Shown here: piece by piece, positions 9,605-17,523 of the stretch | Numbering within the stretch: the first letter of the stretch is position 1 | Layout: each line of letters starts with the position of its first letter | From: Streptomyces prunicolor NBRC 13075 | GTDB taxonomy: Bacteria > Actinomycetota > Actinomycetes > Streptomycetales > Streptomycetaceae | Direction: 5' to 3' | Length of the DNA stretch: 64,000 bases | NCBI RefSeq assembly: GCF_000367365.1 | Contig: NZ_BARF01000031.1 | Coordinates: 186,001-250,000, forward strand | The notes under the pieces: model-generated | Seen by the model: only the letters and a program-made list of their open reading frames with translations | Database searches by the model: none | Told to the model about the DNA's origin: nothing | Made by a program: the position numbers and the translations under genes

Positions 9605-9722
9605 AGGGTCTCTCCTCAAATAAAAACGGCATGCGGGTAGGGGTGACCTACTAGCGCATACCGGCATAGTTCGAGGTAGACCCCTGACTCTCTACGAGTA
9701 GGTTTCTGGTTATTCGTTTAGT

Positions 9723-9753
9723 AACCCCTCCCCGGTTTTCCCAGGGAGAGGTT
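9723..9753 (-). terminator. Hairpin directly after the head-closure gene
   Basis: Read on the minus strand, AACCTCTCCC (9753-9744) can pair with GGGGAGGGGTT (about 9733-9723), with an A-rich loop. The hairpin starts right after the stop codon at 9754 and sits in a 150-base gap before the gp10-like gene. No clear U tract follows, so it may be an RNA processing or stability element and not a true terminator. Nothing else is evident in the gap. Confidence 0.4.
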
Positions 9754-10101
9754 CTAAGAGCGCTTGAGGTCGATATGCATAGGCACATGCCCGATAGCGT
9801 TGTTAGGGAAATAGACGTCCATGACAATCCATGTCAGTCCGGTTCGCTCATCACGGATACGGTTGTTATCGGTGACGAGAGCCGCGTACTTGGTCGAGAG
9901 TCGGCAGACACCGTCTCGGATGACGCGAGGGTTTGTTGTCACCTCGCCATATGCGGCATTGATGGTCTCGGTAATCGAGGCCGGGATACCAGTAGCAGAA
10001 CCGTTGTCGGCGACATTATCCGAGTCGACCGGGTCGCCCCATTGGTCGGTATCGGTAGTGCTTGCGAGAATGGTAATGGTGGTATTGGTCCTGATGATCA
10101 T
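9754..10101 (-). CDS. Head closure-like protein
   Basis: 115 residues from the ATG at 10101 (MIIRTNTTITILASTTDTDQWGD). The preferred start follows AAGGACGGTGG. A further ATG at 10134 overlaps the end of the previous gene in another frame and would add 11 residues. ITILASTTDTDQWGDPVDSD and RDERTGLTWIVMDVYFPNNAIG fit the small beta-barrel head-closure or stopper family (SPP1 gp16-like), which contains a short motif on surface-to-physical-unit conversion. Position between the adaptor and gp10-like genes supports this. The exact neck role is inferred. Confidence 0.66.
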   Translation of the reverse strand: MIIRTNTTITILASTTDTDQWGDPVDSDNVADNGSATGIPASITETINAAYGEVTTNPRVIRDGVCRLSTKYAALVTDNNRIRDERTGLTWIVMDVYFPNNAIGHVPMHIDLKRS

Positions 10102-10114
10102 TTTACCACCGTCC

Positions 10115-10573
10115 TTAGTTCCCGTAGAGGTCATCTAAAGGTCGCCATCCGTCGCGCCTGTCATCAACTTCGACGCTTGTTGTATTGAGGGTTTGAGTCT
10201 CGTAAGAAGCGCGACCACCCATAGGGCGGATATAGACGCTACGGTTACGCATCCATGACAGTCGGGCGATAGCCATCTTTGCCAGCGGAGCTAATACCGC
10301 CGACTGGATATTGCCGATAACCCATGACATGCCGTCTTGGGTAGCCGACGTTACGTCGATAACCGAGAATACGTCGGGGTGGGTATCCATCCATGCGGCT
10401 TGATAAGCCACGGCTAGTTTGAGATGCCTCAGGTTGCGGCTGGCAATGAAAGTATCTGAACCCTCGGTAGTGCCAGCGAACATCTCGACGAGATATTGAG
10501 CTTGGCTTACCTGAGATTCAGTAACGGTTGTACCCGTCATGTTGAGTACGTCAGTAGTTGTTGCCCAACTCAC
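10115..10573 (-). CDS. Head-tail adaptor protein
   Basis: 152 residues from a GTG at 10573 (VSWATTTDVLNMTGTTVTESQ). AAAGGTGG precedes this GTG by six bases, whereas the ATG at 10633 lies inside a large hairpin and lacks a good site. The sequence is mostly helical: ESQVSQAQYLVEMFAGTTE, then LKLAVAYQAAWMDTHP, matching gp6/gp15-type adaptors that bind the portal. The C-terminal part contains WMRNRSVYIRPMGGRASYE. The gene follows the major capsid gene. No other motif is seen. Confidence 0.7.
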   Translation of the reverse strand: MSWATTTDVLNMTGTTVTESQVSQAQYLVEMFAGTTEGSDTFIASRNLRHLKLAVAYQAAWMDTHPDVFSVIDVTSATQDGMSWVIGNIQSAVLAPLAKMAIARLSWMRNRSVYIRPMGGRASYETQTLNTTSVEVDDRRDGWRPLDDLYGN

Positions 10574-10603
10574 TTCGCACCACCTTTCTTCAGTAGCAGA
10601 AGA

Positions 10604-10661
10604 CCGATGGGGAAGGTTAGGGAGAGGGCTCAATGAGAAGCCTGAGAACCTTCCCCATCGG
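10604..10661 (-). terminator. Perfect 15-bp inverted repeat after the capsid gene
   Basis: CCGATGGGGAAGGTT at 10604-10618 is exactly inverted at 10647-10661, leaving a 28-base loop that itself holds short complementary arms (GGCT/AGCC). It begins 12 bases after the capsid stop codon and ends before the adaptor ribosome site. A stable hairpin here probably ends or limits transcription after the highly expressed capsid gene, or protects the 3' end of its message. No strong U run follows, so a pure intrinsic terminator is not certain. Confidence 0.6.
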
Positions 10662-10672
10662 AGTACGAGGGA

Positions 10673-11590
10673 TTAGGCAGTCTTCTCAAGAACGGAGAAA
10701 CCGTTCGGGTGAGCTACACCGAATGCCTTACGGACCTTGAGCTTTAAGGCTGTCTGGTCTGTGCTGTCGTGAGCGCGCGCTGTATCGATAAGGGCACGAG
10801 GGCTTAGACGGTCACCGCGAACAAGAAGATCGGTGTTGCCACAGAAGATCAGGATTGGGTTACCGGCAGGCGCAGCACTAACGGTTGGAGAGGTCTTGGC
10901 TCCGAGACTCCATGCAACGGGAACTCCGAAGAGGGTGTCTGGGGTTCCAGCTAGACCCTGAACGAATACAGGCATGTTGTTATCGTCCTTAGTCTGACGG
11001 AACGATGCGCGGAACGTTGGGTGAGCAATCACAAGAGAATTAGACATATCCCAGAATTGGCCAGTCTCGACCAGGCCTAGGGTTCCTGAGAACTTGTCGT
11101 AAGCCGCTGATGCGGTGCCGTTCCACGCTAGGTAGTTGGCATCTGCTGAGTAAGCGGAAGTTACGCCAGAACCGTTGGTGCGGATTGTCTTGTAAACAGA
11201 GTTGAACGGAGTACCTGAGCTACCGTCTCCAGCACCTGTGACCGCTAAGCATGCGTTGTCGAAAACGTCCGCATAGTTGGCAGCCCAATCGGTTGCCTTG
11301 ACGTTGATGGTGTTGATGACTGAGTCAGCATCGGCTAAGTCGTCCTCGGCAACGATGAACTGACCGGTGAAAGGCTGAGAGTCAAGCAAGATGTAGTCGT
11401 TAGATGAAGAGTCAGAAACGTAAGTTCCACCAACGCCAACGGTTAGTCCGCCAGAGCGAAGAACACGCATAGTGTCACTGCCCATGTTCTCGCCACGAGC
11501 GTAACCCTCTACGGCTGAACGGGACTGGACACGCTGAATAGCTGTTGAACTCCACTCGATGGGAATCCAGTTTGAAATTGATGCAGCCAT
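10673..11590 (-). CDS. Major capsid protein
   Basis: 305 residues starting MAASISNWIPIEWSSTAIQR, with GAAGGAGCC before the ATG at 11590. It directly follows the scaffold gene. The plan fits an HK97-fold capsid protein without a fused protease or delta domain: an N-terminal arm, the spine region around GSDTMRVLRSGGLTVGVGGTY, SNDYILLDSQPFTGQFIVAED in the P domain, and a C-terminal A domain with PVAWSLGAKTSPT and NPILIFCGNTDLLVRGDR. Helper functions come from the separate acidic scaffold. Strong translation signals and the downstream 15-bp hairpin agree with high expression. Confidence 0.88.
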   Translation of the reverse strand: MAASISNWIPIEWSSTAIQRVQSRSAVEGYARGENMGSDTMRVLRSGGLTVGVGGTYVSDSSSNDYILLDSQPFTGQFIVAEDDLADADSVINTINVKATDWAANYADVFDNACLAVTGAGDGSSGTPFNSVYKTIRTNGSGVTSAYSADANYLAWNGTASAAYDKFSGTLGLVETGQFWDMSNSLVIAHPTFRASFRQTKDDNNMPVFVQGLAGTPDTLFGVPVAWSLGAKTSPTVSAAPAGNPILIFCGNTDLLVRGDRLSPRALIDTARAHDSTDQTALKLKVRKAFGVAHPNGFSVLEKTA

Positions 11591-11689
11591 AGTGAGGCTC
11601 CTTCGTAATTAGAGAATTCGATAGATCGCCTCCCTCGGCATGCTTGGGGCTTTTGAACACGGCCCACATCGTGTGGCTAACACGGGAAG

Positions 11690-12292
11690 TTAGATGAGGC
11701 CCTTACTGAAGCGCTCTCGAATCTTGTCTTCCCAGGACTGCGTATCAGCTGAGTTAGAAGTAGTCTTCTTACCGGCACCAACAACGCTGGCATCGGTGGT
11801 CTTCATGCGTTCACGCTTGAAGAACTCCGGATAGTCTTCCTTGAGATCTGCGATCTGTTCGGTAAGACCTTCTAGGCCGTCCTCGTCGAAGGTAATCTCG
11901 GAGGTGTCGAGGAACTTCAATACCGCGTTCACCCTCTTGGGGTTCACTCCGGCATTCACTAGTTCCGCGTAGATGGCGACGCCCTTAGATAGTCCCGTTT
12001 GCTCGGACTGCCTGAGATCCGCTGTGTAATCGCGGGTATCGTCGGCAGACGTAGATGTGCCTCCTGAAGCTGCGGTAATTTTCTCGCCCGTCTTGGGGTT
12101 GATACCGGCCTCGCGTAGCCAACGCTTACGAGATGCAGCTTCCGCGGAAGCCTTATTCTCTTTCGATACGAGTGCTTCCCACTCGTCTTTAGAGGGCGCC
12201 GACCACTCTTCGGTGGTTGTGTCGTCGTCGAAGTCGTTCTCGTCGTCATCGTTCTCGATAACGTCGGTATCGTCGTTAAGCGGCTTGCTCAT
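11690..12292 (-). CDS. Scaffolding protein
   Basis: 200 residues. The first 60 are extremely acidic (NDDTDVIENDDDENDFDDDT), the middle is helical with LREAGINPKTGEK and VNAVLKFLDTSEITFDEDGL, and the end is basic (WEDKIRERFSKGLI). This polarity, with a basic C-terminal end to bind capsid subunits, is typical of scaffolding proteins, as is the place between portal and capsid genes. It would direct prohead assembly and then leave the head. The start overlaps the last 17 bases of the portal gene, so the two are probably translated together. Confidence 0.85.
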   Translation of the reverse strand: MSKPLNDDTDVIENDDDENDFDDDTTTEEWSAPSKDEWEALVSKENKASAEAASRKRWLREAGINPKTGEKITAASGGTSTSADDTRDYTADLRQSEQTGLSKGVAIYAELVNAGVNPKRVNAVLKFLDTSEITFDEDGLEGLTEQIADLKEDYPEFFKRERMKTTDASVVGAGKKTTSNSADTQSWEDKIRERFSKGLI

Positions 12293-13715
12293 TGTTTGTT
12301 ACTCCCTGGGTTTGGTCCGCGCTCTGCGGTACTTGGTTGGGTTGTTCTGTATTGGCTTGCTCACCAGCGGCGGCTAGCCAAGCATCGATATCGGTTGCCA
12401 GGTATCCGGCTTCAGCGAAGGCAACGTCCTTAGGCACACCAAGAGAGATCTTGAGCGCGATGGTCTGCCAGCCTGCGAGGTCATCGACATGACGCGCTGG
12501 CATCCACGTCACGGTTACGTCCGCGTCCTCATCGAGGATCTGTAAGGCGAACTGATAGGCACGGCGGTGAGTCGACCCGAAGAGCTTCTGTAAGGACTCC
12601 ACACGGGCATACAGGGGCTCGTTAGCTTCCCTGCGGCTCTCGCCTGAGATGGCATCCCCCGTGCTGTCAAACGCGTGCATGGGGATTCCCGTAACCTGCG
12701 CCATGGCCTTGATATAGCGGTCGAGAGGCTTCAGGAAGTTGTCCGGGTTAGCCGCGTCGAACTGTCCGACTTCCTTGTAACCCTGGAGATTCCAAAGGGC
12801 GTTGGGGGAAGCGTCTAGCTGGCTCTCTCCGGCCGTCTCCGGGTCCCACCCATCGGTGGGGTGTTCCTCGTCGAAGTCGTTGCCCTGAGGGCCGCTGAGG
12901 TCCGCCGACGGGTCCACCAGGGCGTAGCGCTGGGGGAAGCTCTGATACTCGACCGTGGCGAGATGGCTGGTGATCAACTTGTTGATCGCGAGCTGAGGAC
13001 CGTACGCGTTGACGTGCAGCGGGACGCCGTACGGGCGGGCAGTCCTGTAGTGGAAGAACGGCACTTGGCCGAAGGGGTTCGGGATGAGTGCCGGCGAGCC
13101 GTCACCGCTGTACGGAACCCACTTGGCGCGCTTGGGGTCCTGGGGCACCTTGCCCTGGTGGACGTAGCGCTCTACCCGGTCGGGGTAGTAGAGGTTCGCG
13201 CGGACTACGAGAGTCTGTTTGGCGCCCTCTTCCCAGCTCTGAATGGCTCGGGCTTTGGCGTTGGGGTCTTCCTCCCCGTAGAACACGCGGACCGTCAGAG
13301 GGTCCTTACAGCGCATCGTGACGCCCGTGGGATCGCCACTCTCATCCGTGGCGGGCCACACCATGAGGTAGCTGTCTCCGTACTTGCACGCGTCCAGCAG
13401 CAGCACGGGAAACTCTTCACTGAGGTCGTTCAGGTCGCTCAGGTCATCGAGGACGACGTCAAGTGAGTTGTCCTCGGTGGTTACCGAGTTGAGGTGGAGT
13501 TTGTCTACGAGTGCATCAACAGCGATATGCGCAAAGTTGAAGCTCGGCAGGTTATGCAGATTGAAGCGGGCCAGTAAGCGGGCTACCGCAGTACTGGAGT
13601 ATTCCTCTTCAACGCATCCGGCATAGAACGCGTCTGCGCGTTCATAGTCGGGCCGTGCTTTGATCAGCGCCATATAGTCGCCATGTAAGTCAGGATTAGC
13701 TGTTGCATCACTCAT
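12276..13715 (-). CDS. Portal protein
   Basis: 479 residues from the ATG at 13715. The sequence follows the SPP1 gp6-like portal plan: an N-terminal helical part (DYERADAFYAGCVEEEYSS), SFNFAHIAVDALVDKLHLN, the wing domain with KYGDSYLMVWPATDESG, then PFGQVPFFHYRTARPYGV, the crown and stem helices around PLDRYIKAMAQVTGIP, and a C-terminal QPNQVPQSADQTQGV tail. The dodecamer forms the DNA entry vertex and binds terminase. The stretch at about 12,790-13,420 is visibly richer in GC than both ends of the gene, which suggests a past recombination within it. Confidence 0.92.
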   Translation of the reverse strand: MSDATANPDLHGDYMALIKARPDYERADAFYAGCVEEEYSSTAVARLLARFNLHNLPSFNFAHIAVDALVDKLHLNSVTTEDNSLDVVLDDLSDLNDLSEEFPVLLLDACKYGDSYLMVWPATDESGDPTGVTMRCKDPLTVRVFYGEEDPNAKARAIQSWEEGAKQTLVVRANLYYPDRVERYVHQGKVPQDPKRAKWVPYSGDGSPALIPNPFGQVPFFHYRTARPYGVPLHVNAYGPQLAINKLITSHLATVEYQSFPQRYALVDPSADLSGPQGNDFDEEHPTDGWDPETAGESQLDASPNALWNLQGYKEVGQFDAANPDNFLKPLDRYIKAMAQVTGIPMHAFDSTGDAISGESRREANEPLYARVESLQKLFGSTHRRAYQFALQILDEDADVTVTWMPARHVDDLAGWQTIALKISLGVPKDVAFAEAGYLATDIDAWLAAAGEQANTEQPNQVPQSADQTQGVTNNEQAA

Positions 13716-14117
13716 GGGGTTACCTCACGTTTTCTCGGTTACTCTGACCTCCTCGTTTGTGATTGCCGTACTTGGCTACCGGGGTCATATTGGTTTGGTT
13801 TAGTTTGGTTGCCGTACTCGGCATACAAGGGATGTGAAACCAGCCAAGTAGCAGCAGGTGAGGGCATACCTAAGGTCGACTCGGCTGGTCGATATGAGGT
13901 GGGGTGGGTGCTCCGCCTACGGGAATATCAAAGCGTCTTCGTATAGATTCACGCGGGAATATGTGGAAAGGATCATCCGCGTTACACCGGCTGAAAGGAG
14001 GAAGGACCGGCGCTCTGTACTAGCTGATTCGACCGTAGGCGGAGCGGGATATGGATATACCAATCCCCACAGTGAATATTATAGGTCACATATCCGAAGT
14101 CGTAGGGGGCAAGTCGA
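13716..14117. other. Noncoding gap between portal and large terminase genes
   Basis: About 400 bases without a convincing gene. An 87-codon plus-strand frame here has no family-like features and is treated as chance. The region contains short imperfect repeats (GCCGTACTTGGC and GCCGTACTCGGC near 13,765 and 13,812) and, on the minus strand, a TATAAT hexamer at 14078-14083. It probably holds the start of the head and tail transcript. Confidence 0.5.
14078..14083 (-). promoter_or_regulatory. Candidate -10 box for head/tail operon
   Basis: The minus strand reads TATAAT here, in a locally AT-rich stretch 363 bases upstream of the portal start. No good -35 element is present at 16-18 bases; TTGCCC lies 23 bases away. 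It could be recognised with a phage activator or be chance. Confidence 0.3.
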
Positions 14118-15623
14118 TTAGCGAGGGTGCTTCATGTTCATAGCGGCCTTAATGCGTTGTTCCGGCTTGATCCAACGCAATACCGCGTTGCCCGTGGCGT
14201 CGACCTGGTCGTCAAACAAACCCTTAGGGAATTGCATCATCTCTTGCTCAAGGCTATGCAGCGGCTCGGCATGCACGACGCGAGGCGGAACCGACTGATA
14301 GAGCGCGAGCAAGCGGGATGCTCGCTCTTTCTTGTTCACGCTGTTGTGTACCGGCTTCACCCTTACCGGCATGTCGTGCAATACCTCTTCCCAGAGGTCC
14401 CCACCCTGGTTGGTCTCCACCAAAATGCAATTGACCTCCGGGAAAGCCTGCATAGTGGCCAAGACATAGTCGCGGAGTTCCGCACCCTTGAGCTTCACCT
14501 GACTGGAGAACTTCACCAGGGCTCGGCGGTACGGCTCGCTCGTTACCCCCACTACGGCAATTCCCGTATAGTCCGAGGTCTTCTTAGTCGTTACCGCGCC
14601 GTCGATAGACAGGTAGGTATTCGAGCACTGGAACGTGCCATACGTGAAATCGGATGCGGACCAGTATTCGGAGTCGACAGCCTTGGGGTCGTTCAACATG
14701 TTCTTTGCGAACTCGCGTGTATGGCGGCGAGCCTTCATGCCGTCGAGATCGAAGATAGGGTTTCCGGGCCAGATGGAACGGTCCGTACCATCGCCGTTGT
14801 CAAGGATGGGTAAGTGGTGGTGCACCTTGAAGGACTCTTCCTTCACCCAATCCATATCTTCACCCTTGGCGGCCCGCACCAAGTCATGCACGATACTGCC
14901 GAGCATGGTCACGGTCCCCGTGAGCACCACATTCGCGGTATAGCTCAGAGGCAAGATGGCGTCGGTAAGCGTGTTGAGCCGTCCAGCCTTCTGATAGAGG
15001 CTGTAGTTCGCCTCATCGGGCTCGATATCGTCCAAGAGAATAGTGTCCGGACGTCGCTGGTCCACCTTCATTCCAAGGCTTTGGGAATCGATACCGCGAG
15101 CCATGAACACGAAGCCGTTACCGCAGCGGCGATACCCCGTGGAATCCCCCTCCGGGGAGTTCTTCGAGAAGTTCTTGCGCTTACACAGATCTGGGAAGTC
15201 CTGCCGTAGCAGGTCGTTGTTGTTCAGCTCGTTACGGAAACTCTTCAGGTGTAGCTGAGCCTGCGTATCCGAGTTGGCGAACGCTGCCGTGAAGTGGCTG
15301 TATCCATATGCCGCCCACCAGAGAGGCAAGATGAGATACCACCACGTCGATTTGCCAAGGTTACGAGGGGCAATGAACGCATGCCTGTTCTCGGCCGTCC
15401 TCTTGGCTCCGGGACGGGCCCATTGGCGGGCCAGTTCTGCCCACTCCTCGTGAGCCTCAGCAAAGGTAATCTCGCCGGTATCCGGGTTGGATACATGGTG
15501 CGTGAGATAGATAACCGCGAAGAGAAGCGGGTCCATACGGCATAGGGCACGGCGATAGTCTGGGCTTGTCCTGAGGGCTTCGGGGTCTACCCCCTCTAGT
15601 AATCGGGCTAATGTCGGGTCCAT
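14118..15623 (-). CDS. Terminase large subunit
   Basis: 501 residues. The ATPase domain shows a Walker A-like APRNLGKST (about residues 85-93), Walker B TILLDDIEPDE (about 194-204) and the coupling motif TGTVTM (about 235-240). The C-terminal RNase H-like nuclease domain shows SIDGAVTTKKTSDYTG (D341), ILVETNQGG (E403) and LFDDQVDA (D471-D475), the usual three acidic sites. The protein cuts concatemeric DNA and pumps it through the portal. It is separated from the small-subunit gene by a 330-base gap with a terminator-like hairpin. The nuclease residues are intact, so packaging looks functional. Confidence 0.94.
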   Translation of the reverse strand: MDPTLARLLEGVDPEALRTSPDYRRALCRMDPLLFAVIYLTHHVSNPDTGEITFAEAHEEWAELARQWARPGAKRTAENRHAFIAPRNLGKSTWWYLILPLWWAAYGYSHFTAAFANSDTQAQLHLKSFRNELNNNDLLRQDFPDLCKRKNFSKNSPEGDSTGYRRCGNGFVFMARGIDSQSLGMKVDQRRPDTILLDDIEPDEANYSLYQKAGRLNTLTDAILPLSYTANVVLTGTVTMLGSIVHDLVRAAKGEDMDWVKEESFKVHHHLPILDNGDGTDRSIWPGNPIFDLDGMKARRHTREFAKNMLNDPKAVDSEYWSASDFTYGTFQCSNTYLSIDGAVTTKKTSDYTGIAVVGVTSEPYRRALVKFSSQVKLKGAELRDYVLATMQAFPEVNCILVETNQGGDLWEEVLHDMPVRVKPVHNSVNKKERASRLLALYQSVPPRVVHAEPLHSLEQEMMQFPKGLFDDQVDATGNAVLRWIKPEQRIKAAMNMKHPR

Positions 15624-15709
15624 CGGTATCCCTTTCTCGGGTGCTGTGTCGCCTCCCTTCGGTTTGGGTTAGGTCGGACATATGGGCGACTTTTATGTTT
15701 TTGAAAGTG

Positions 15710-15754
15710 GGTAAAAATTAGAGAGGCCTCAGTGCCGTAAATGATCATGAGGCC
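15710..15754 (-). terminator. Intrinsic terminator downstream of small terminase cluster
   Basis: On the minus strand GGCCTCA (15754-15748) and TGAGGCC (15731-15725) form a stem with a 16-base loop, followed by TCTCTAATTTTTACC. The T-rich tail fits a rho-independent terminator. It would separate the small terminase transcript from the large terminase gene. The surrounding gap 15,624-15,956 also holds a CTGAAAG palindrome at 15834. Confidence 0.55.
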
Positions 15755-15833
15755 ACTTCTATGTGTGTGCATATGAGCCAGCGCTTAGGCCTGCGGCCAG
15801 CCACGGCGGGCGGCATAAGCCCTGGTCAGGGGC

Positions 15834-15850
15834 CTGAAAGAAACTTTCAG
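15834..15850. promoter_or_regulatory. CTGAAAG/CTTTCAG palindrome
   Basis: CTGAAAG AAA CTTTCAG is a perfect 7-bp inverted repeat with a three-base centre. Related half sites TTGAAAGT occur at 15701-15708 and as an inverted pair at 16772-16807. It may be an operator of a phage regulator flanking the small terminase cluster. Confidence 0.4.
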
Positions 15851-15956
15851 CGCTGTCCGGGGAGGGAGGCTCAAAACCGTACCCACGGTCTTGCCCACGT
15901 GCCCGGCGAGGGTTTTGCATAGTTATTCATTGGTAGCCTAAGGCAACTACTTGAGC

Positions 15957-16166
15957 TTAACTAAAGTCGTCCTCGGGGTTATCTGTAATGGGTACGACGT
16001 GATACCCAAGCTCAGATAGGCGCATAAGCAATTCAAACGTGAAGTGTTGTGCACCAGACGAACGACTATGCAGCGGGTATCCATTACCAATCGGGTGGTT
16101 GGATACCGCGTCATATACGTCACAGATAACCGAATAGATATGAGGGTCGATATCGGTAGCGTGCAT
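15957..16166 (-). CDS. Small phage protein of unknown function
   Basis: 69 residues, MHATDIDPHIYSVICDVYDA to DNPEDDFS. The ATG lies 2 bases after the stop of the small terminase gene with GGTGAG upstream, so it is probably translated from the same message. It has no cysteine cluster or membrane segment. FTFELLMRLSELGYHVVPI is a likely helix-strand unit. Position between the two terminase genes hints at a packaging helper, but nothing in the sequence proves it. Confidence 0.6.
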   Translation of the reverse strand: MHATDIDPHIYSVICDVYDAVSNHPIGNGYPLHSRSSGAQHFTFELLMRLSELGYHVVPITDNPEDDFS

Positions 16167-16168
16167 GA

Positions 16169-16678
16169 CTAGCTCACCAACTCGGCTTGAAGCTTGGCGT
16201 TCTTGGCTTCCATCTGCTCTACCAGGCTGGCCAACGCAGTATCAGCCGGGGTTGTGTGGGTTACCTCGGTCTGTGTCTGGAAGGGCTTGTAAGCGCCAGT
16301 GAGGCGCGCTCGTGAGTCCAGTAGCTTACGCATCTCGGCAGTAGCTTCGAGCGTGCGCTTGGTGTCGACGGCTACCGTGCCGTTGCTGGCATAGACCAGC
16401 TTGCCGTATTGGTAGAGCGGTTCATCGTTCTCGATGATTGCCCATACCTTCTTAATCAGCATATCGAGTTGCTCTAATTGCTTACGCCTTTCCACGTCTG
16501 CTAACGGAGTAAGGCGGTTCTCTAATTCCTCGCGGACATAGTTAGTGATAGTCGGTGTGGTTACGCCTAATTCATCTGCGCAATCCTGTAAGGTATATCC
16601 CTTCATGCGCATCTCGAATGCACGCAATACTTTATCCGCACGCTTTAATTGCTGTGTTGAACGTGAGCGGTTATTCAT
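16169..16678 (-). CDS. Terminase small subunit-like HTH protein
   Basis: 169 residues with a strong AAAGGAG site before the ATG at 16678. Residues about 13-50 (ADKVLRAFEMRMKGYTLQDC, then ADELGVTTPTITNYVREELE) form a helix-turn-helix with recognition helix TTPTITNYV. Then come charged coiled-coil helices (VERRKQLEQLDMLIKKVWAI) and a C-terminal coiled segment VEQMEAKNAKLQAELVS. DNA-binding head plus oligomerisation helices is the plan of small terminases, which recognise the packaging site. It lies just upstream of the large terminase. A plain phage transcription regulator is the alternative. Confidence 0.75.
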   Translation of the reverse strand: MNNRSRSTQQLKRADKVLRAFEMRMKGYTLQDCADELGVTTPTITNYVREELENRLTPLADVERRKQLEQLDMLIKKVWAIIENDEPLYQYGKLVYASNGTVAVDTKRTLEATAEMRKLLDSRARLTGAYKPFQTQTEVTHTTPADTALASLVEQMEAKNAKLQAELVS

Positions 16679-17011
16679 TAATACTCCTTTGATTACCTAA
16701 GGCAACCATCCACATATGTAGCCACTAATATAGCTGAACTTAGTTGGGGGTAGATAGCGCTTTAAAAGATCTTGAAAGTTTTTACGAAATCCGCTTGACA
16801 CTTTCAAAACAGCGGGGTACTGCCCATTATCCCACGCGAATACCAGTTGACAGTGGGCAACTCATATGACCTCGAATCCTCGATATGGAGGCTTCATAAG
16901 TGCGATAGGTATCCGCGCATGTGTGGTTAGGGATCACTACCAGGTGCGCACATGTAGGGGCTCTGTAGATCACTAGGCCCAATCACCACATGTAGGGCTA
17001 GCGTGGAGTCC
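16679..17011. other. Divergent control region between small terminase and early small gene
   Basis: No gene is seen in 333 bases. The region holds an inverted pair TTGAAAGT (16772-16779) and ACTTTCAA (16800-16807), two TTGACA hexamers on the plus strand (16795 and 16847) without good -10 partners, and direct repeats ACATGTAGGG (about 16,949 and 16,988) just before the next gene. It probably carries divergent promoters and operators for the late and early transcripts. Confidence 0.5.
16772..16807. promoter_or_regulatory. TTGAAAGT inverted pair overlapping a TTGACA box
   Basis: TTGAAAGT at 16772-16779 is inverted as ACTTTCAA at 16800-16807. The second arm overlaps the plus-strand TTGACA at 16795-16800, as an operator would overlap a -35 element. 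A matching TTGAAAGT is found on the far side of the terminase cluster at 15701. Confidence 0.45.
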
Positions 17012-17203
17012 ATGACTGAAGATCGTGAGTACACCGCAGCAGAAATACCCACCTACGAGATACCGCCGTGCCAACGGTGCGGTAGCCAGCAATCCCTAGA
17101 CAGTTGGGTCCGGTCGAATCCGGGAAGCTCAGCAGAGCCTGTGTACCTCCCTGGCCTGACCGTGTGCCCCAAGCCCACGTGCACCCGCAACACGGGCGGC
17201 TAG
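17012..17203 (+). CDS. Small zinc-ribbon protein
   Basis: 63 residues from the ATG at 17012 (MTEDREYTAAEIPTYEIPPC), with GGAG five bases upstream; a GTG at 17003 would add three residues. Two cysteine pairs, CQRCG and CPKPTC, suggest a treble-clef or ribbon zinc site. It is the first rightward gene after the divergent control region. Small zinc proteins at such places are often phage regulators or host-takeover factors, but no specific function can be named. Confidence 0.5.
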   Translation: MTEDREYTAAEIPTYEIPPCQRCGSQQSLDSWVRSNPGSSAEPVYLPGLTVCPKPTCTRNTGG

Positions 17204-17523
17204 CCTCCCCCAGCTCGGTGCCGTCCGGCGCCTGGTGCTCTCCGACCCGTCCTTCAAAGGCTTGGTCCTGGTGCTCGTCGACGCCCTACGCGCGCGTGAG
17301 GGACGGGTCCTCGCCGGCCCGCCCCTCGTCCCACGTCAGAGCGGCAGACCGTAGCGCCAGCCGAGAGCGCGCGCCACACCGAGCACAAGTACCAGGACGA
17401 CCGGGCCGAGCGTGCCCACAGGAAGCCGTAGGTGGGCCCCTGAGCCCCTCCCGCCGTCCGCCTGGCCCAACTCCCCACCCTCGCCCGGTAATCAATCCAC
17501 AGAGCCCCCTGAGGGCATAGAGA
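17204..17523. other. GC-rich stretch without a clear gene
   Basis: This part of the prophage is far richer in GC than its neighbours. One plus-strand frame without a start codon reads RRLVLSDPSFKGLVLVLVDALRA and on to a stop at about 17,349, and has the look of real coding sequence; its first possible start is uncertain. It may be the remnant of a host-derived gene. Other frames here look like chance products of high GC. Confidence 0.35.

Noticed and set aside
13858..14121. Plus-strand frame of 87 codons in the portal-terminase gap
   Set aside because: It runs against the late transcript, has no family-like features and no start site at the right distance from the AGGAGG-like sequence near 13,997.
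14127..14813. Long plus-strand frame (228 codons) opposite the large terminase gene
   Set aside because: It lies wholly antisense to a gene with clear ATPase and nuclease motifs, lacks a ribosome site and has low-complexity arginine, histidine and leucine composition.
16795..16852. Two TTGACA boxes as promoters of the small plus-strand gene
   Set aside because: Neither has a usable -10 element at 16-19 bases, so they are recorded only as possible operator-overlapping elements.
17104..17520. Plus-strand frame of 138 codons after the small zinc-ribbon gene
   Set aside because: Its sequence is an R/S/P-rich frame typical of GC-rich DNA read out of frame, and another frame of the same stretch looks more protein-like.
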